Below, in pieces: positions 36,868 to 46,466 of a stretch of DNA of 61,864 bases. Within the stretch, counting starts at the first letter, position 1. The number at the start of each line of letters is the position of its first letter. The stretch comes from Gammaproteobacteria bacterium LSUCC0112 (lineage in GTDB: Bacteria; Pseudomonadota; Gammaproteobacteria; Pseudomonadales; Pseudohongiellaceae). The stretch is taken from the NCBI GenBank assembly GCA_004535785.1, contig SPIB01000005.1, forward strand, positions 44,345-106,208, given 5' to 3'. The notes beneath the pieces are model-generated. The model was not told where the DNA came from, searched no databases, and saw nothing but the letters and a program-made list of their open reading frames with translations. The position numbers and the translations under genes were made by a program.

Positions 36868-37608
36868 ATGAATAACGCTGTCAAAGTTGAAACAGAACAG
36901 CTGTCGTGGCCTCATAACACAGGTATGGATGCATTCAAGCGTGCATGGTTACTGGAAGGCGAGCCCTTGTGGGAGCGAGTGTTTGCAGTACATCACGAGC
37001 GTATGCAGATTAAAAACGGCAAAACCGCGCTTAAAAATCTGCAAAAAATATTTACCTGTACATTTCGCCTTGCCAATAGTCAGGGTTTTCATTCCATGAG
37101 TTTGCGCGATCTAAGTCGGGAAACCGAGATCAGTATGGGCGGTCTGTACGCGTATATTGGCAGTAAAAGCGATCTGGCCGCAGCGATTGCAGCGGTTGTG
37201 CGGCAAACGATTGATGACGTTCTGTCAGATTTGACACTTCATAATCTCGATCCCTATGAGCGTCTGAAAGCGCTCATTTATGCGGATCTTTACATGAATG
37301 ATATTTTGCATCAGTGGTACTACTTTTGTTTTCTTGAAGCCAAAGGTCTGGACAAAGCCCAGCGCGAAGAAGCCATTCAGATGGAATTCCGGTTTGATCA
37401 ACGGTTGCAGGATATTTTTTCAGATGGCATAAAAGCAGGTGTTTTCCGTTACGACGGCGAGTTGCCGTTGTTGGCGGCCGGCACCACCGCCATGCTGCAA
37501 CAGTGGTATCTCAAACGTTGGAAGTTTCAACAATTGGGTACCGGTATTCAACAATACGCGGAATTCATTTTGTCGAATTTGTTAAATAGTCTGGCATACA
37601 AAAAATAA
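36868..37608 (+). CDS. TetR/AcrR family transcriptional regulator
   Basis: 246-aa one-component repressor. The DNA-binding helix-turn-helix is at about residues 75-115 (SLRDLSRETEISMGGLYAYI, then SKSDLAAAI), unusually far from the N-terminus because about 55 residues precede it. The C-terminal ligand domain is helical. AAGGAG lies 9 nt before the ATG (a TTG directly before it is the alternative). The ligand and targets are unknown. The length and the Trp-rich N-extension are atypical for TetR. Confidence 0.85.
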   Translation: MNNAVKVETEQLSWPHNTGMDAFKRAWLLEGEPLWERVFAVHHERMQIKNGKTALKNLQKIFTCTFRLANSQGFHSMSLRDLSRETEISMGGLYAYIGSKSDLAAAIAAVVRQTIDDVLSDLTLHNLDPYERLKALIYADLYMNDILHQWYYFCFLEAKGLDKAQREEAIQMEFRFDQRLQDIFSDGIKAGVFRYDGELPLLAAGTTAMLQQWYLKRWKFQQLGTGIQQYAEFILSNLLNSLAYKK

Positions 37609-37647
37609 AGTACTGAAGTTGATTGCAGTCTGTCACTGACAGGGATG

Positions 37648-38259
37648 TCAGTCCGCGTTTTGCGGTTTTATGCCACGTTTATCCTTATAGAATTTCCGGA
37701 TGTCACTGATGTCCTGCTCAACCATGCCGGTTGGGTAAAAAAAGTCTGCCAGTCCCGCTTCTTTATTTGCAACGTCCAGATAACCCATCAGAATCGGCAC
37801 ACCAGCATTGTTGGCAATATGGTAAAAGCCGGTTTTCCATTCTTTTACTTTACTGCGTGTGCCTTCAGGCGGGACCAGCACCACCATCTGCGGATTGTCT
37901 TTGTATTGCTGAACAACTTGTTCCACCACACCATGGTGTTGACTGCGATCGATGGCGATACCGCCCAGCCAGCGCATAATGCCCCCAAATGGAAACATAA
38001 ACAGCGAGCTTTTGCCCATCCAGTGCAGTTTGAGTTCCAGTTTCAGCACCACCATCAACATTAACGGGAAATCCCAGTTGCTGGTGTGCGGCGCGCCTAT
38101 CAATACAAAGCGCTGATTCTCGATTCGTTTACCAATTGCACGCCAACCTGCCAGACGCAAAATTGCTGACGAGATAGCTCTGAGAACCGGTGTCACAACG
38201 GGCGTATTAAACACCGTCGTATGCATTATTTTTATTGTGTTTTTTTTGTTTTCAGACAT
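37648..38259 (-). CDS. PlsC-type 1-acylglycerol-3-phosphate acyltransferase family protein
   Basis: 203-aa acyltransferase. The catalytic HxxxxD box is HTSNWD (about residue 56) and the glycerophosphate-binding motif is PPEGTRSK (about 124). GKSSLFMFPFGGIMRWLGGIAIDR is typical of the small PlsC-like group that may acylate lysophospholipids or other lipids; the exact acceptor is unknown. Its ATG directly follows the TAA of the nitroreductase gene (TAAATG), implying coupled translation. Confidence 0.85.
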   Translation of the reverse strand: MSENKKNTIKIMHTTVFNTPVVTPVLRAISSAILRLAGWRAIGKRIENQRFVLIGAPHTSNWDFPLMLMVVLKLELKLHWMGKSSLFMFPFGGIMRWLGGIAIDRSQHHGVVEQVVQQYKDNPQMVVLVPPEGTRSKVKEWKTGFYHIANNAGVPILMGYLDVANKEAGLADFFYPTGMVEQDISDIRKFYKDKRGIKPQNAD

Positions 38260-38814
38260 TTACCAATCCTGTACAAACGTGCTGATGGATTCCTCTTGCA
38301 ATTGCCGAACCGGGCCGTCAATCGTGCCCATATACAGATACCCGATAATTGATTCTTGATCGCTGACACCAAGCCCCTGACGTATGATCGGGTGTTCAGC
38401 CATGGGGCCGGTTCGCCAGATTGCGCCGACATTCAGCGCGTGTGCGGCGGTCAGCATGTTCTGCAGCGCACCGGCTGCCGACAGATGTTGCTCTGCGACC
38501 GGGACTTTGGGGTGTTCTTTGGGAGAGGCAATTCCAACCAACACCAGGGGGGCTCGCAATGCCTTGGCTCTGCTATTCGCAAGTTCACCTGAACTGATAT
38601 CCGGTGTATCGGCCAGGCTCGCCTGTGCAAACAGATCAGCGAGTTTTTCCAGAGAATTGTCGCGAATCAGCAGAAAACGCCATGGTCTGAGCATGCCATG
38701 ATCCGCGGTCCGCAGGCCCGCCTTGATAATGTGTTCCAGTGTGAGCGGATCCGGGCCGGGGGCTCGCACCCGTGATACAGAAACGCGCGTGTGCAGCGCT
38801 GTCAGAGCGTCCAT
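38260..38814 (-). CDS. Nitroreductase family protein (YdjA-like)
   Basis: 184-aa FMN-dependent oxidoreductase. The sequence from MDALTALHTRVSVSRV through AGLRTADHGMLRPWRFLLI and GAIWRTGPMAEHPIIRQGLG to GYLYMGT follows E. coli YdjA closely, the minimal nitroreductase whose physiological substrate is unclear. The start is set by analogy with YdjA (MDALELL); up to 13 further codons upstream are open (to 38853) but none has a clear ribosome-binding site. Forms a two-gene unit with the acyltransferase downstream. Confidence 0.87.
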   Translation of the reverse strand: MDALTALHTRVSVSRVRAPGPDPLTLEHIIKAGLRTADHGMLRPWRFLLIRDNSLEKLADLFAQASLADTPDISSGELANSRAKALRAPLVLVGIASPKEHPKVPVAEQHLSAAGALQNMLTAAHALNVGAIWRTGPMAEHPIIRQGLGVSDQESIIGYLYMGTIDGPVRQLQEESISTFVQDW

Positions 38815-38968
38815 CAGGTTTTCCATGTGAGTCATTAAACTGGTAGTGAGCATAAATCAAATATTGGTTTAATAGAATCGTCCGTGTAAGCTGAGTTCCC
38901 CTGTCGGGTGGTCAGTGGTATTATTTCCCACGCCCGCTTACCGGACATCCAAGGTCATTGAGGAAGTA

Positions 38969-40591
38969 ATGAGTTCAATTGCCAATGTTATTGCCATCAG
39001 TCGCGAAAGACCGGTATATCCGCAGTCTCTGTCGCGCTGGTTTGCTAAAACTGCCGGTCGACCACTGCGCCTGGTGCTGAGTTTTTACTCCCCGGATGGC
39101 AATGAAGTGGCGATGCCGCTGGCCAGCATTTCAGCGTATTTGAAGCGTGATTTCCCCTGGGTTGAACTGCATCTGTGCCCGATTTTGATTTTGCGTGATG
39201 AAGAAGGCTTTTCACCGGAGAACTTCGCAAAGTCTGTCGCTGCACTCGAGCCTGACCTCGTTGCATTTTCGGTGATGAGTCCGCACTGGTTCCCGATGGA
39301 ACCTTATTTTGAGCAGATCAAAAAACTGAGACCTGACACCGCCATTTGTATCGGTGGTTATCAGGCCATGTTGTCGCAACAACAGACCATTGAGAACCGT
39401 CACATTGATTTTATCTGCACGGGTGATGGCGAGTACGCCATGGGCAACCTGGTGCAATTTTTGCGCGGCAGCAAAGATGGCCCTGTTGATGGTATGTGGG
39501 AACGCATGTCTGATGACAGCGTATTTGAAACCGAACCCCATCAGATAGGAGATCTCGCGGCATTACCGTTCCCGGATTACGATATTTTTGAAAAGGAGGA
39601 TGGGTTTAACAACGTTAATACCTCCATCTTCGGACCCAAGGAAAAGCTGGTGTTGCCGGTCATGACCGGACGCGGTTGTCCGTATCGATGCACGTATTGT
39701 TGTAATACGCCTTTGCTGGATGGCTGGAAAAACAAAAAAGAGTTTTTGCGAAAGTATGAACCACAGGCCATGGTTGATGAATTGATCCGGCTGCGAGACA
39801 AATATGGTGTGGGCTATTTTGAATTCTGGGATGAGTTGTTCCTGTCGAATCTCAAATTTGTAAATGCATTTTTTGATCTCTACAAAGAGCAGGTTGGATT
39901 GCCGTTTTCGATCAATTCTCGTGTGGAAGTGATGAACGAGAAGTTCTGTGAAAAAGCAGCGGCGGCGGGCTGTCACACCATCTGGTTTGGTATTGAAAGT
40001 GGTGATGAAACCTACCGCAGCAAGATGCTTGGTCGAAAAATGACCAACGAACAGGTGATTACCGCAGCAGAAAATTGCAAAAAAGCCGGCATCAACCGGC
40101 TGACCTTCAATATTGTGGGTATGCCGCTGGAAACTGCCGAGAACATGCGGCAAACACTGGAATTAAATCGCATCATAGCGCCAGAATTCTTCTTCTTTTT
40201 TAACTATATTCCGCTGCGTGGCACACCTTTGTACGAAGTTGCGGAGCGCGAAGGATTGTTGCTACACGATCGAAAAAGTCTGCATTACCTGTCTGGCGCA
40301 TTAAACCGCAGATTCTTCCTCAACCTGAAGGAATGCCCTGATCTGTTAACACAGGATGAGTTTGAATCCATTTGTTTTGAGATGCTGGATTTTCAGGAAA
40401 AGAATAATCGGCTGAGTTTTGCGGATGGTGAAGACGCACCACGCATTGTCAAAATGACGGATCAACCCGCCGCGCCGGTCGCAGAGCTTGCGGCTGTTGA
40501 GTCGGTTGACGACGACACACTGGATCAGTTGACCGTTAAACGTCAGCGCTCGTTGATGAGCAGCCTCAGGGGCTTATTCCGCAGCCCCTGA
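38969..40591 (+). CDS. B12-binding-domain radical SAM protein
   Basis: 540-aa protein with a Rossmann-like N-terminal domain of the cobalamin-binding type (residues about 35-165, including PDLVAFSVMSPHWF and ICIGGYQAML) and a radical SAM core with CPYRCTYC (about residue 236). The C-terminal 50 residues are low complexity. The base-off cobalamin motif DxHxxG is not visible, as in several members of this BchE/HpnP-like class. Substrate unknown. The internal ATG is chosen because GAGGAA precedes it at 5-6 nt; the upstream 18 codons are unsupported. Confidence 0.85.
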   Translation: MSSIANVIAISRERPVYPQSLSRWFAKTAGRPLRLVLSFYSPDGNEVAMPLASISAYLKRDFPWVELHLCPILILRDEEGFSPENFAKSVAALEPDLVAFSVMSPHWFPMEPYFEQIKKLRPDTAICIGGYQAMLSQQQTIENRHIDFICTGDGEYAMGNLVQFLRGSKDGPVDGMWERMSDDSVFETEPHQIGDLAALPFPDYDIFEKEDGFNNVNTSIFGPKEKLVLPVMTGRGCPYRCTYCCNTPLLDGWKNKKEFLRKYEPQAMVDELIRLRDKYGVGYFEFWDELFLSNLKFVNAFFDLYKEQVGLPFSINSRVEVMNEKFCEKAAAAGCHTIWFGIESGDETYRSKMLGRKMTNEQVITAAENCKKAGINRLTFNIVGMPLETAENMRQTLELNRIIAPEFFFFFNYIPLRGTPLYEVAEREGLLLHDRKSLHYLSGALNRRFFLNLKECPDLLTQDEFESICFEMLDFQEKNNRLSFADGEDAPRIVKMTDQPAAPVAELAAVESVDDDTLDQLTVKRQRSLMSSLRGLFRSP

Positions 40592-40614
40592 GCAGGCATC
40601 TGATACAGTATCAG
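40565..40614. other. Two back-to-back hairpins at a convergent junction
   Basis: CTCAGGGGCT/AGCCCCTGAG (10 bp, 8-nt loop) spans the stop of the radical SAM gene, and CTGATAC-A-GTATCAG spans the stop of the MATE gene. Neither is followed by a T-run; together they may block read-through or protect 3' ends of both transcripts. Confidence 0.5.
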
Positions 40615-42014
40615 TTGGCCGGCGCGTCGGTGTAGTGCGCGCGCTCTAACGTCAGCACACGCCTGAATGTCATCCACGATAACAAGGCCATCAACAGATT
40701 GCCGGTTAACGCGCCAATAAAAAATCCCTGAAGGCCTGCCACTTCACTGCCGATCCACGCCATCGGCACAATAAACAGAAAGAATCGCGCAATACTCAGA
40801 TAGAGGGCGATCATGGGTTTGTGCATAGCATTAAGCGCCGAATTGCACAGTATGATGACCCCTTGCATGCCATAACCCAGCGGCATGATCCACAGATACA
40901 GTTTGATGATATCGGCAACTGAGTCGTCTCGCGTAAATACGGCTGCAATCAAACCTGCGCTCAGTGCCATCAGTGCATAAATCAGCAATTGCCAGGTCAG
41001 CACAAATCGCAATGACGTGCGACAGGCTTCTTCGATACGATCGATACGTCCCGCCCCCAGATTCTGACTGACAAACGGGGGCAGTGTGCTGGAAAGCGCC
41101 AGAATCACAAGACAGGCAATGGATTCCAGGCGTGAACCAACACCAAAGGCAGCAACGGCAGTTTCACCATAACTGGCCACAATTGCGGTTAATACACCAC
41201 CCGCGATGGGTGTGAGCATATTGGAACCTGATGCGGGAATGCCAATTTTAAGCATTTCCGACGCTGATGTTTTGAATACCGGTCCAGAAGGCATGCCTTT
41301 GTAAATCAGTTCATGGCGAATCGCGAGGAAATAAAACAGGAAAACCACACCTGCTATCCACGACATCAGGGTTGCCCATGCAGCACCGGCAATGCCTAAC
41401 GCAGGCACCGGCCCTAGGCCAAACACCATCAGTGGGGTCAGGATGGCATTGATCAGCCCGGAACCGGCCATCAGCATACTTGGAGTACGGGTGTCGCCGT
41501 TGGCGCGCAGCACGGAGTTGGCGCAAATGATGGCGACCAACAACACACTGGTCGGCATCCAGATATCCATATATTCACGGATGACCGGTAACAACGTGGT
41601 GGACGCACCGAGAGCCAGAAAGATCTGATCCATAAACATGTAACCTGTCGCGGCTAACACGCCGGACAGCACAATAGCGACATAGTTAGTGACCGTAGAC
41701 GCTTGCTTGGCTTTTTCTGTTTCACCACGCCCGATGTATTTGGCGACAACGGCAGAGGTGCCAATACTTAAACCAATCGCAAGACTCATGATGGTGAAGG
41801 TAACAGGGAAGGTAAAGCTGATAGCTGACAACGCTTCGGTGCCCAGCAAGCTGACAAAAAAGGTATCGACCAGGCTGAAGCTGAACATCATGACCATACC
41901 AACAATCATGGGAATGGTCATGCTGACAAGAATGGGGGTAATGGGGCCGTCAGTCAGTTTTTGTCGAGTATTGGATTTTTTTTTCTGATTATCGAGCGCT
42001 GCATTTGCTGTCAT
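40611..42014 (-). CDS. MATE family multidrug/sodium antiporter
   Basis: 467-aa inner-membrane exporter with 12 helices arranged as two MatE repeats. Recognisable features: TDGPITPILVSMTIPMIVGM at the N-terminus, the TEALSAISFTFPV loop and GVGSRLESIACLVILALSSTLPPFVSQNLGAG in the second half. It belongs to the NorM-like/DinF-like part of the family; substrate unknown. It follows the suhB-like gene by 34 bp on the same strand and may be cotranscribed with it. Confidence 0.92.
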   Translation of the reverse strand: MTANAALDNQKKKSNTRQKLTDGPITPILVSMTIPMIVGMVMMFSFSLVDTFFVSLLGTEALSAISFTFPVTFTIMSLAIGLSIGTSAVVAKYIGRGETEKAKQASTVTNYVAIVLSGVLAATGYMFMDQIFLALGASTTLLPVIREYMDIWMPTSVLLVAIICANSVLRANGDTRTPSMLMAGSGLINAILTPLMVFGLGPVPALGIAGAAWATLMSWIAGVVFLFYFLAIRHELIYKGMPSGPVFKTSASEMLKIGIPASGSNMLTPIAGGVLTAIVASYGETAVAAFGVGSRLESIACLVILALSSTLPPFVSQNLGAGRIDRIEEACRTSLRFVLTWQLLIYALMALSAGLIAAVFTRDDSVADIIKLYLWIMPLGYGMQGVIILCNSALNAMHKPMIALYLSIARFFLFIVPMAWIGSEVAGLQGFFIGALTGNLLMALLSWMTFRRVLTLERAHYTDAPAN

Positions 42015-42048
42015 ATCAGGCCGTCATTTTAATGAATTATCAGGGTGA

Positions 42049-42837
42049 TCAGGCCTGGGCTTTCAGGGTCTGCCGGATCTGCAGCAGATGTTTAAAACAC
42101 TTGGGATTGCCGAATAACATTTCCTTGCTGCCCTGTGTCTGCGGGTTACCCTGCGGGTCACTGAGCAATGCGCCGGATTCCAGCAGAATCAGTTGAGCTG
42201 CCGCCAGCGACGTGTGATGTTGCTGACGACACCATCCTGCGTCAAGGCGACCTGCCGCAACATAGACCATGTCCAGCGCAGGACATCCACTCATGCGTAA
42301 ATGTACGGGCAGCGCCAGCAATTGTGCCTGCAATTGTGGCAGAAAATCATCGTCGGCGGATTGCTCAGGATCCAGTGAAACAAATGCATTTTCCAGATTC
42401 AGCATTTTCCCGATACGCACCCGGCTATCATTCAGCTGTGCGCCATCACCGCGGCTGGCGCTGAACTCCTGATTGTTCACAGGGTTAAGCACCACACCAT
42501 GAGTAATACCTTTGGGAGTTTTCAAGGCAAGGGAGATACAAAATGAGCCGAATCCTTTATAAAAGTTGCGATTGCTCACCAACGGGTCAATCAGCCAGAT
42601 ATGATCCTTGTCTGCACCGGCTGTGAAACCACTCAGACGGGAGTCGATACTGTAGTCCGGATAGGCCTTCTGCAAGTGGTAAAGGATGGTGCGTTCGGCA
42701 TCAATATCCATGCTGGTGACCAGTGTGCCATTTTTATCTTCAATGACATTAACCCGATCAAGACGATCACTGACGTGGATGATTTGTTCTGCAGCGCCGC
42801 GCGCCGCCCGAAGGGCAATATTGATAACAGGATGCAT
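42049..42837 (-). CDS. suhB: SuhB orthologue with degenerate inositol monophosphatase site
   Basis: 262-aa inositol-monophosphatase-fold protein. Start MHPVINIALRAARGA, the body and the end FGNPKCFKHLLQ follow Pseudomonas SuhB, and the gene diverges from trmJ as in pseudomonads, so orthology is well supported. The metal site has decayed: the EE pair is R67-L68, DPLDGT is DPLVSN (only D84 kept, the second Asp is V87), and WD is H208-T209. Phosphatase activity is therefore unlikely. E. coli SuhB also acts in the Nus complex on rRNA transcription, a role that does not need catalysis; retention for that role is the natural inference. The start follows the family; 32 upstream codons are open. Confidence 0.88.
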   Translation of the reverse strand: MHPVINIALRAARGAAEQIIHVSDRLDRVNVIEDKNGTLVTSMDIDAERTILYHLQKAYPDYSIDSRLSGFTAGADKDHIWLIDPLVSNRNFYKGFGSFCISLALKTPKGITHGVVLNPVNNQEFSASRGDGAQLNDSRVRIGKMLNLENAFVSLDPEQSADDDFLPQLQAQLLALPVHLRMSGCPALDMVYVAAGRLDAGWCRQQHHTSLAAAQLILLESGALLSDPQGNPQTQGSKEMLFGNPKCFKHLLQIRQTLKAQA

Positions 42838-43009
42838 GGTGTCCGCTGTTTCTGATCTGGTTGCTGTTAAGGCTGCTAGGCACGTTTTCGAAAACGACGC
42901 AATCATAGCAAAATGCTGGCAGTCAGTCCTCAACTAGTTGTTATAATCCCCAACCTTTAAAACCAACCAACCGGCGACGTGTTAACCGGTGAGCCTTTGG
43001 AGTTTGATT

Positions 43010-43861
43010 TTGAGCAGATCGACAGTGCCAGTGATTGACTCTGATTCACTGCCGGATTTTAACAAAATCTCGGTGGTGCTCGTGCAAACATCGCATCCGG
43101 GTAACATAGGTGCTGCTGCCAGGGCTTTGAAAAATATGGGGATTTCCAATCTCCGGCTGGTGGAGCCCAGAACCCCGTTCCCCAGCGATGAAGCGACCTG
43201 GCGAGCGTCCTCTGCAACCGATATTCTTGAGCGCGCCCAGGTGTTTGGCACCATGGAGGACGCAGTTGCTGATTGTGGACTGATCATTGGTGCCAGTGCG
43301 CGCTCGCGTCGTATCCCGTGGCCAGTACTGACGCCGCGTCAATGCGCAAACCATGTGGTCATGGATGCTGGTAATAACCGCGTAGCATTGGTGTTTGGTC
43401 GTGAAGACACCGGTCTGACCAACGAAGAATTGCAGTTGTGCCATTACCACGTGCAGATACCTGCCAATCCTGAATACAGCTCCCTGAACCTGGCTGCTGC
43501 TGTGATGGTGATCTGTTACGAGGTGCGCGTGGCGATGCTTGAGCGTCTGGCGCCAGTGGGCAACGACACTGCACAGCGCGAGCAGCGCTTTGCTGCCGAC
43601 AGTCTTTACAATCCGGACAACGAAGTTGAATTCTGGGATGTGCCCAAAGCCGATGCGCATCAATTGGAACTGTTTTTTGAGCATCTGGAAAAAACCCTGG
43701 TTGATCTTACTTTTCACAAACCCGAAAACCCACGGTTGCTGATGCAACGTATGCGCCGGCTATTTACACGCATACGTCCCGATACGATGGAAATTAACGT
43801 TCTGCGTGGTGTACTCACATATGTGGACCACCACGTCAAACTTGCCAATAAAAAGGATTAG
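43010..43861 (+). CDS. trmJ: tRNA (cytidine/uridine-2'-O-)-methyltransferase TrmJ (TTG start)
   Basis: SPOUT methyltransferase that 2'-O-methylates position 32 of tRNA with SAM. Motifs: VLVQTSHPGNIGAAARALKN, GASARSRR, VFGREDTGLTNEEL and PANPEYSSLNLAAAVMV, the last two forming the trefoil knot. Start chosen at TTG because GGAG lies 7 nt before it; a GTG 21 nt upstream (42989) in the same frame is the alternative. The length is then 283 aa, with about 15 residues before the first conserved strand. Divergent from suhB; the tex gene begins 9 bp after its stop. Confidence 0.93.
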   Translation: MSRSTVPVIDSDSLPDFNKISVVLVQTSHPGNIGAAARALKNMGISNLRLVEPRTPFPSDEATWRASSATDILERAQVFGTMEDAVADCGLIIGASARSRRIPWPVLTPRQCANHVVMDAGNNRVALVFGREDTGLTNEELQLCHYHVQIPANPEYSSLNLAAAVMVICYEVRVAMLERLAPVGNDTAQREQRFAADSLYNPDNEVEFWDVPKADAHQLELFFEHLEKTLVDLTFHKPENPRLLMQRMRRLFTRIRPDTMEINVLRGVLTYVDHHVKLANKKD

Positions 43862-43870
43862 ATAAAACGT

Positions 43871-46198
43871 ATGTCATTGATGTTTGATCAGATTGCTGAA
43901 GAAATTGCGGCGCGTCCCGACCAAGTTGCTGCAACCGTTGCCATGCTGGATGATGGCGCTACCGTGCCCTTTATTGCCCGTTACCGCAAAGAAGTCACCG
44001 GAGGCTTGGACGACATTCAGTTACGTAAACTTCAGGAGCGACTGCTGTATTTGCGTGAGCTGGAGGATCGGCGTGATGCCATTATCAAGAGTATTGCCGA
44101 ACAACAAAAACTGACACCGGAACTGGAAGCCCAGTTGCGCGCGGCATCAACCAAAACCACACTCGAAGACCTGTACCTGCCCTACAAACCCAAGCGTCGT
44201 ACCCGTGCGCAAATTGCCCGTGAAGCCGGACTTCAGCCCCTGGCCGATGCTTTGTTTGCGGATCCGACATTAAACCCGGAGCAGGAAGCGGTCGCTTATG
44301 TGAATGCGGAACTGGGCGTAGCCGATGTTAAAGCAGCGCTGGAAGGCGCACGTTATATTTTGATTGAGCAGTTTGGTGAAGACGCCACGCTGCTCGGACG
44401 TCTGCGTGATTATTTCTGGAACAGCGCACACCTGATGTCCGAATTGATCAGCGGCAAAGAGCAGGAAGGTGCCAAGTACCGCGATTATTTTGAGTTCTCC
44501 GAAGCGGTCACCAAAATCCCGTCACACCGCACCATGGCGCTGTTTCGCGCGCGAAATGAAGGCATACTGAATCTCAAAATTGATATACCCGTCAATCCCG
44601 ATGCGCCGCCGGTCAAACACCCGTGTGAAGCCATGATTGCCAATCATTGGCAGATCAGGGATCAGGGGCGTGCCGCGGATAGCTGGTTGCAGGATGTTGT
44701 GCGCTGGACGTGGCGTGTCAAAGTGCACACCCATCTGCAGACAGACTTTCTGACGGAGTTGCGGGATCAGGCTGAAACCGATGCCATCGAGGTGTTTGCG
44801 CGCAACATCAAGGACCTGCTGCTGGCTGCGCCAGCTGGCAAAAAAGTTACCATTGGTCTCGACCCGGGATTACGTACGGGTGTGAAAGTTGCTGTGGTCG
44901 ATGAGACCGGCAAAGTGTTGGCCCACGATGCAATTTTTCCGAACGCACCACAAAACCGAATTGAAGAAGCTGCGCTGGTGCTCAAAAAATTGTGCGAAAA
45001 ATACAATGCGCAATTGATCAGTATTGGTAATGGTACGGCATCACGTGAAACGGACAGTTTTGTTGCACAGTTCTGCAAGGCCTTCCCGCAGTTCAAGGTT
45101 AAAAAAGTCATAGTGAATGAGTCCGGTGCGTCGATCTACTCGGCGTCTGAATTTGCATCACAAGAGTTGCCGGATCTGGATGTGACAATTCGAGGAGCAG
45201 TTTCTATTGCCCGTCGTTTGCAGGATCCTCTGGCTGAATTGGTGAAAATTGAACCGAAGTCAATTGGTGTGGGTCAATATCAGCACGATGTCAGTCAGGT
45301 CAAACTGTCGCGCTCGCTGGATGCCGTCGTTGAAGACTGCGTGAACGCGGTGGGTGTGGACATCAACACGGCATCTGCACCGTTGCTGAAACGCGTGTCG
45401 GGTTTAACGCAGACGCTGGTCAATAATATTCTTGAATTCCGTGACAAAAATGGCCAATTCCGCAGCCGCGAGCAATTGAAAAAAGTGCCCCGGTTTGGTG
45501 AGAAATCGTTTGAACTGGCGGCTGGATTTTTACGTGTTCAGGAAAGTGAAAATCCCCTGGATGCCTCAGCGGTGCATCCGGAGTCCTATGCGCTGGTTGA
45601 AGAGATCGCGCGGCGTCATGGGCGCAGTGTGAAGTCCCTGATCGGCGACGGAGCTTTTTTGCGCAGCCTGAATGCCAAAGATTATGTCTCGGAAAAATAC
45701 GGCTTGCCCACGGTTCAGGATATTCTGCGTGAACTGGAAAAACCGGGTCGCGACCCGCGTGGTGAATTTGTCACTGCTGAGTTAAAAGAGGGGGTGGAAG
45801 AGCTGAAGGATCTTGTGCCCGGTATGACCTTGGAAGGTACGGTGACCAATGTCACCAACTTTGGTGCGTTTGTGGATATTGGTGTGCATCAGGATGGTTT
45901 GGTGCATATCTCGGCCTTGTCGGAAAAATTTGTCAAAGATCCGCATGAGGTGGTTAAAGCCGGGCAAATTGTGAAGGTCAAAGTGTTGGAGGTTGATAGC
46001 GAGCGCAAGCGTATTGCGTTGACCATGCGTCTGTCTGATCCGTTGCCAACCGAGGGTGCACCCAAAGGTGCCCGACCGGCACCCACAACCGCTGAGTCGG
46101 CAAAACGCAAAAAGGATTTTGAGGCGGCGGCGCAGAACAAGCGCTCAACAGGAACAATGGCGTCTTTGTTTGAGCAGGCATTGAAGAATAAAAAATAG
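43871..46198 (+). CDS. tex: Tex family RNA-binding transcription accessory protein
   Basis: 775-aa nucleic-acid-binding protein related to eukaryotic Spt6, involved in transcription fidelity and stress tolerance. Domains: N-terminal helical Tex domain (1-320), YqgF/RNase H-like fold ([18 protein letters not shown], about 325-450), helix-hairpin-helix ([20 protein letters not shown], about 515-560) and a C-terminal S1 domain ([20 protein letters not shown], about 651-720). The tail is Lys/Ala-rich. It follows trmJ closely and is probably cotranscribed. No intrinsic terminator follows, only a large palindromic element. Confidence 0.95.
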   Translation: MSLMFDQIAEEIAARPDQVAATVAMLDDGATVPFIARYRKEVTGGLDDIQLRKLQERLLYLRELEDRRDAIIKSIAEQQKLTPELEAQLRAASTKTTLEDLYLPYKPKRRTRAQIAREAGLQPLADALFADPTLNPEQEAVAYVNAELGVADVKAALEGARYILIEQFGEDATLLGRLRDYFWNSAHLMSELISGKEQEGAKYRDYFEFSEAVTKIPSHRTMALFRARNEGILNLKIDIPVNPDAPPVKHPCEAMIANHWQIRDQGRAADSWLQDVVRWTWRVKVHTHLQTDFLTELRDQAETDAIEVFARNIKDLLLAAPAGKKVTIGLDPGLRTGVKVAVVDETGKVLAHDAIFPNAPQNRIEEAALVLKKLCEKYNAQLISIGNGTASRETDSFVAQFCKAFPQFKVKKVIVNESGASIYSASEFASQELPDLDVTIRGAVSIARRLQDPLAELVKIEPKSIGVGQYQHDVSQVKLSRSLDAVVEDCVNAVGVDINTASAPLLKRVSGLTQTLVNNILEFRDKNGQFRSREQLKKVPRFGEKSFELAAGFLRVQESENPLDASAVHPESYALVEEIARRHGRSVKSLIGDGAFLRSLNAKDYVSEKYGLPTVQDILRELEKPGRDPRGEFVTAELKEGVEELKDLVPGMTLEGTVTNVTNFGAFVDIGVHQDGLVHISALSEKFVKDPHEVVKAGQIVKVKVLEVDSERKRIALTMRLSDPLPTEGAPKGARPAPTTAESAKRKKDFEAAAQNKRSTGTMASLFEQALKNKK

Positions 46199-46245
46199 TT
46201 TGGGTGGGGGCGGCAGTTAAATGTAAGGATCAGGAGGAATGGCCG

Positions 46246-46424
46246 CACCGGGGGCCGGGGTGAGACGCATACCGGTCGCATCCTCCGCACAAGCGACCGG
46301 TGCTGCGCAACTCAACTTCGCGGCGTTGCCGCTCAGGATTCGAACATTGCTCGCACTTGTTCGGTCGCTTGTGCAGAGGATCAACGCGACCTGATTGGTC
46401 CGCGTCTCACCCCGGCACCCGGTG
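46246..46424. repeat. 179-bp long imperfect palindrome between tex and a TBDR gene
   Basis: Outer arms 46246-46268 and 46402-46424 match at 22 of 23 bases (CACCGGG-GCCGGGGTGAGAC inverted). The pairing continues inward with small gaps: GGTCGCAT-CCTC-GCACAAGCGACCG on the left corresponds to the inverse of CGGTCGCTTGTGCAGAGGAT-AACGCGACC on the right. No coding potential. It lies at a tail-to-tail junction and differs in sequence from the palindrome at 34.8 kb. Confidence 0.65.
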
Positions 46425-46466
46425 CTCTCGATTCAGACTGCTGACACCCAACGCGGCCACATTTCA

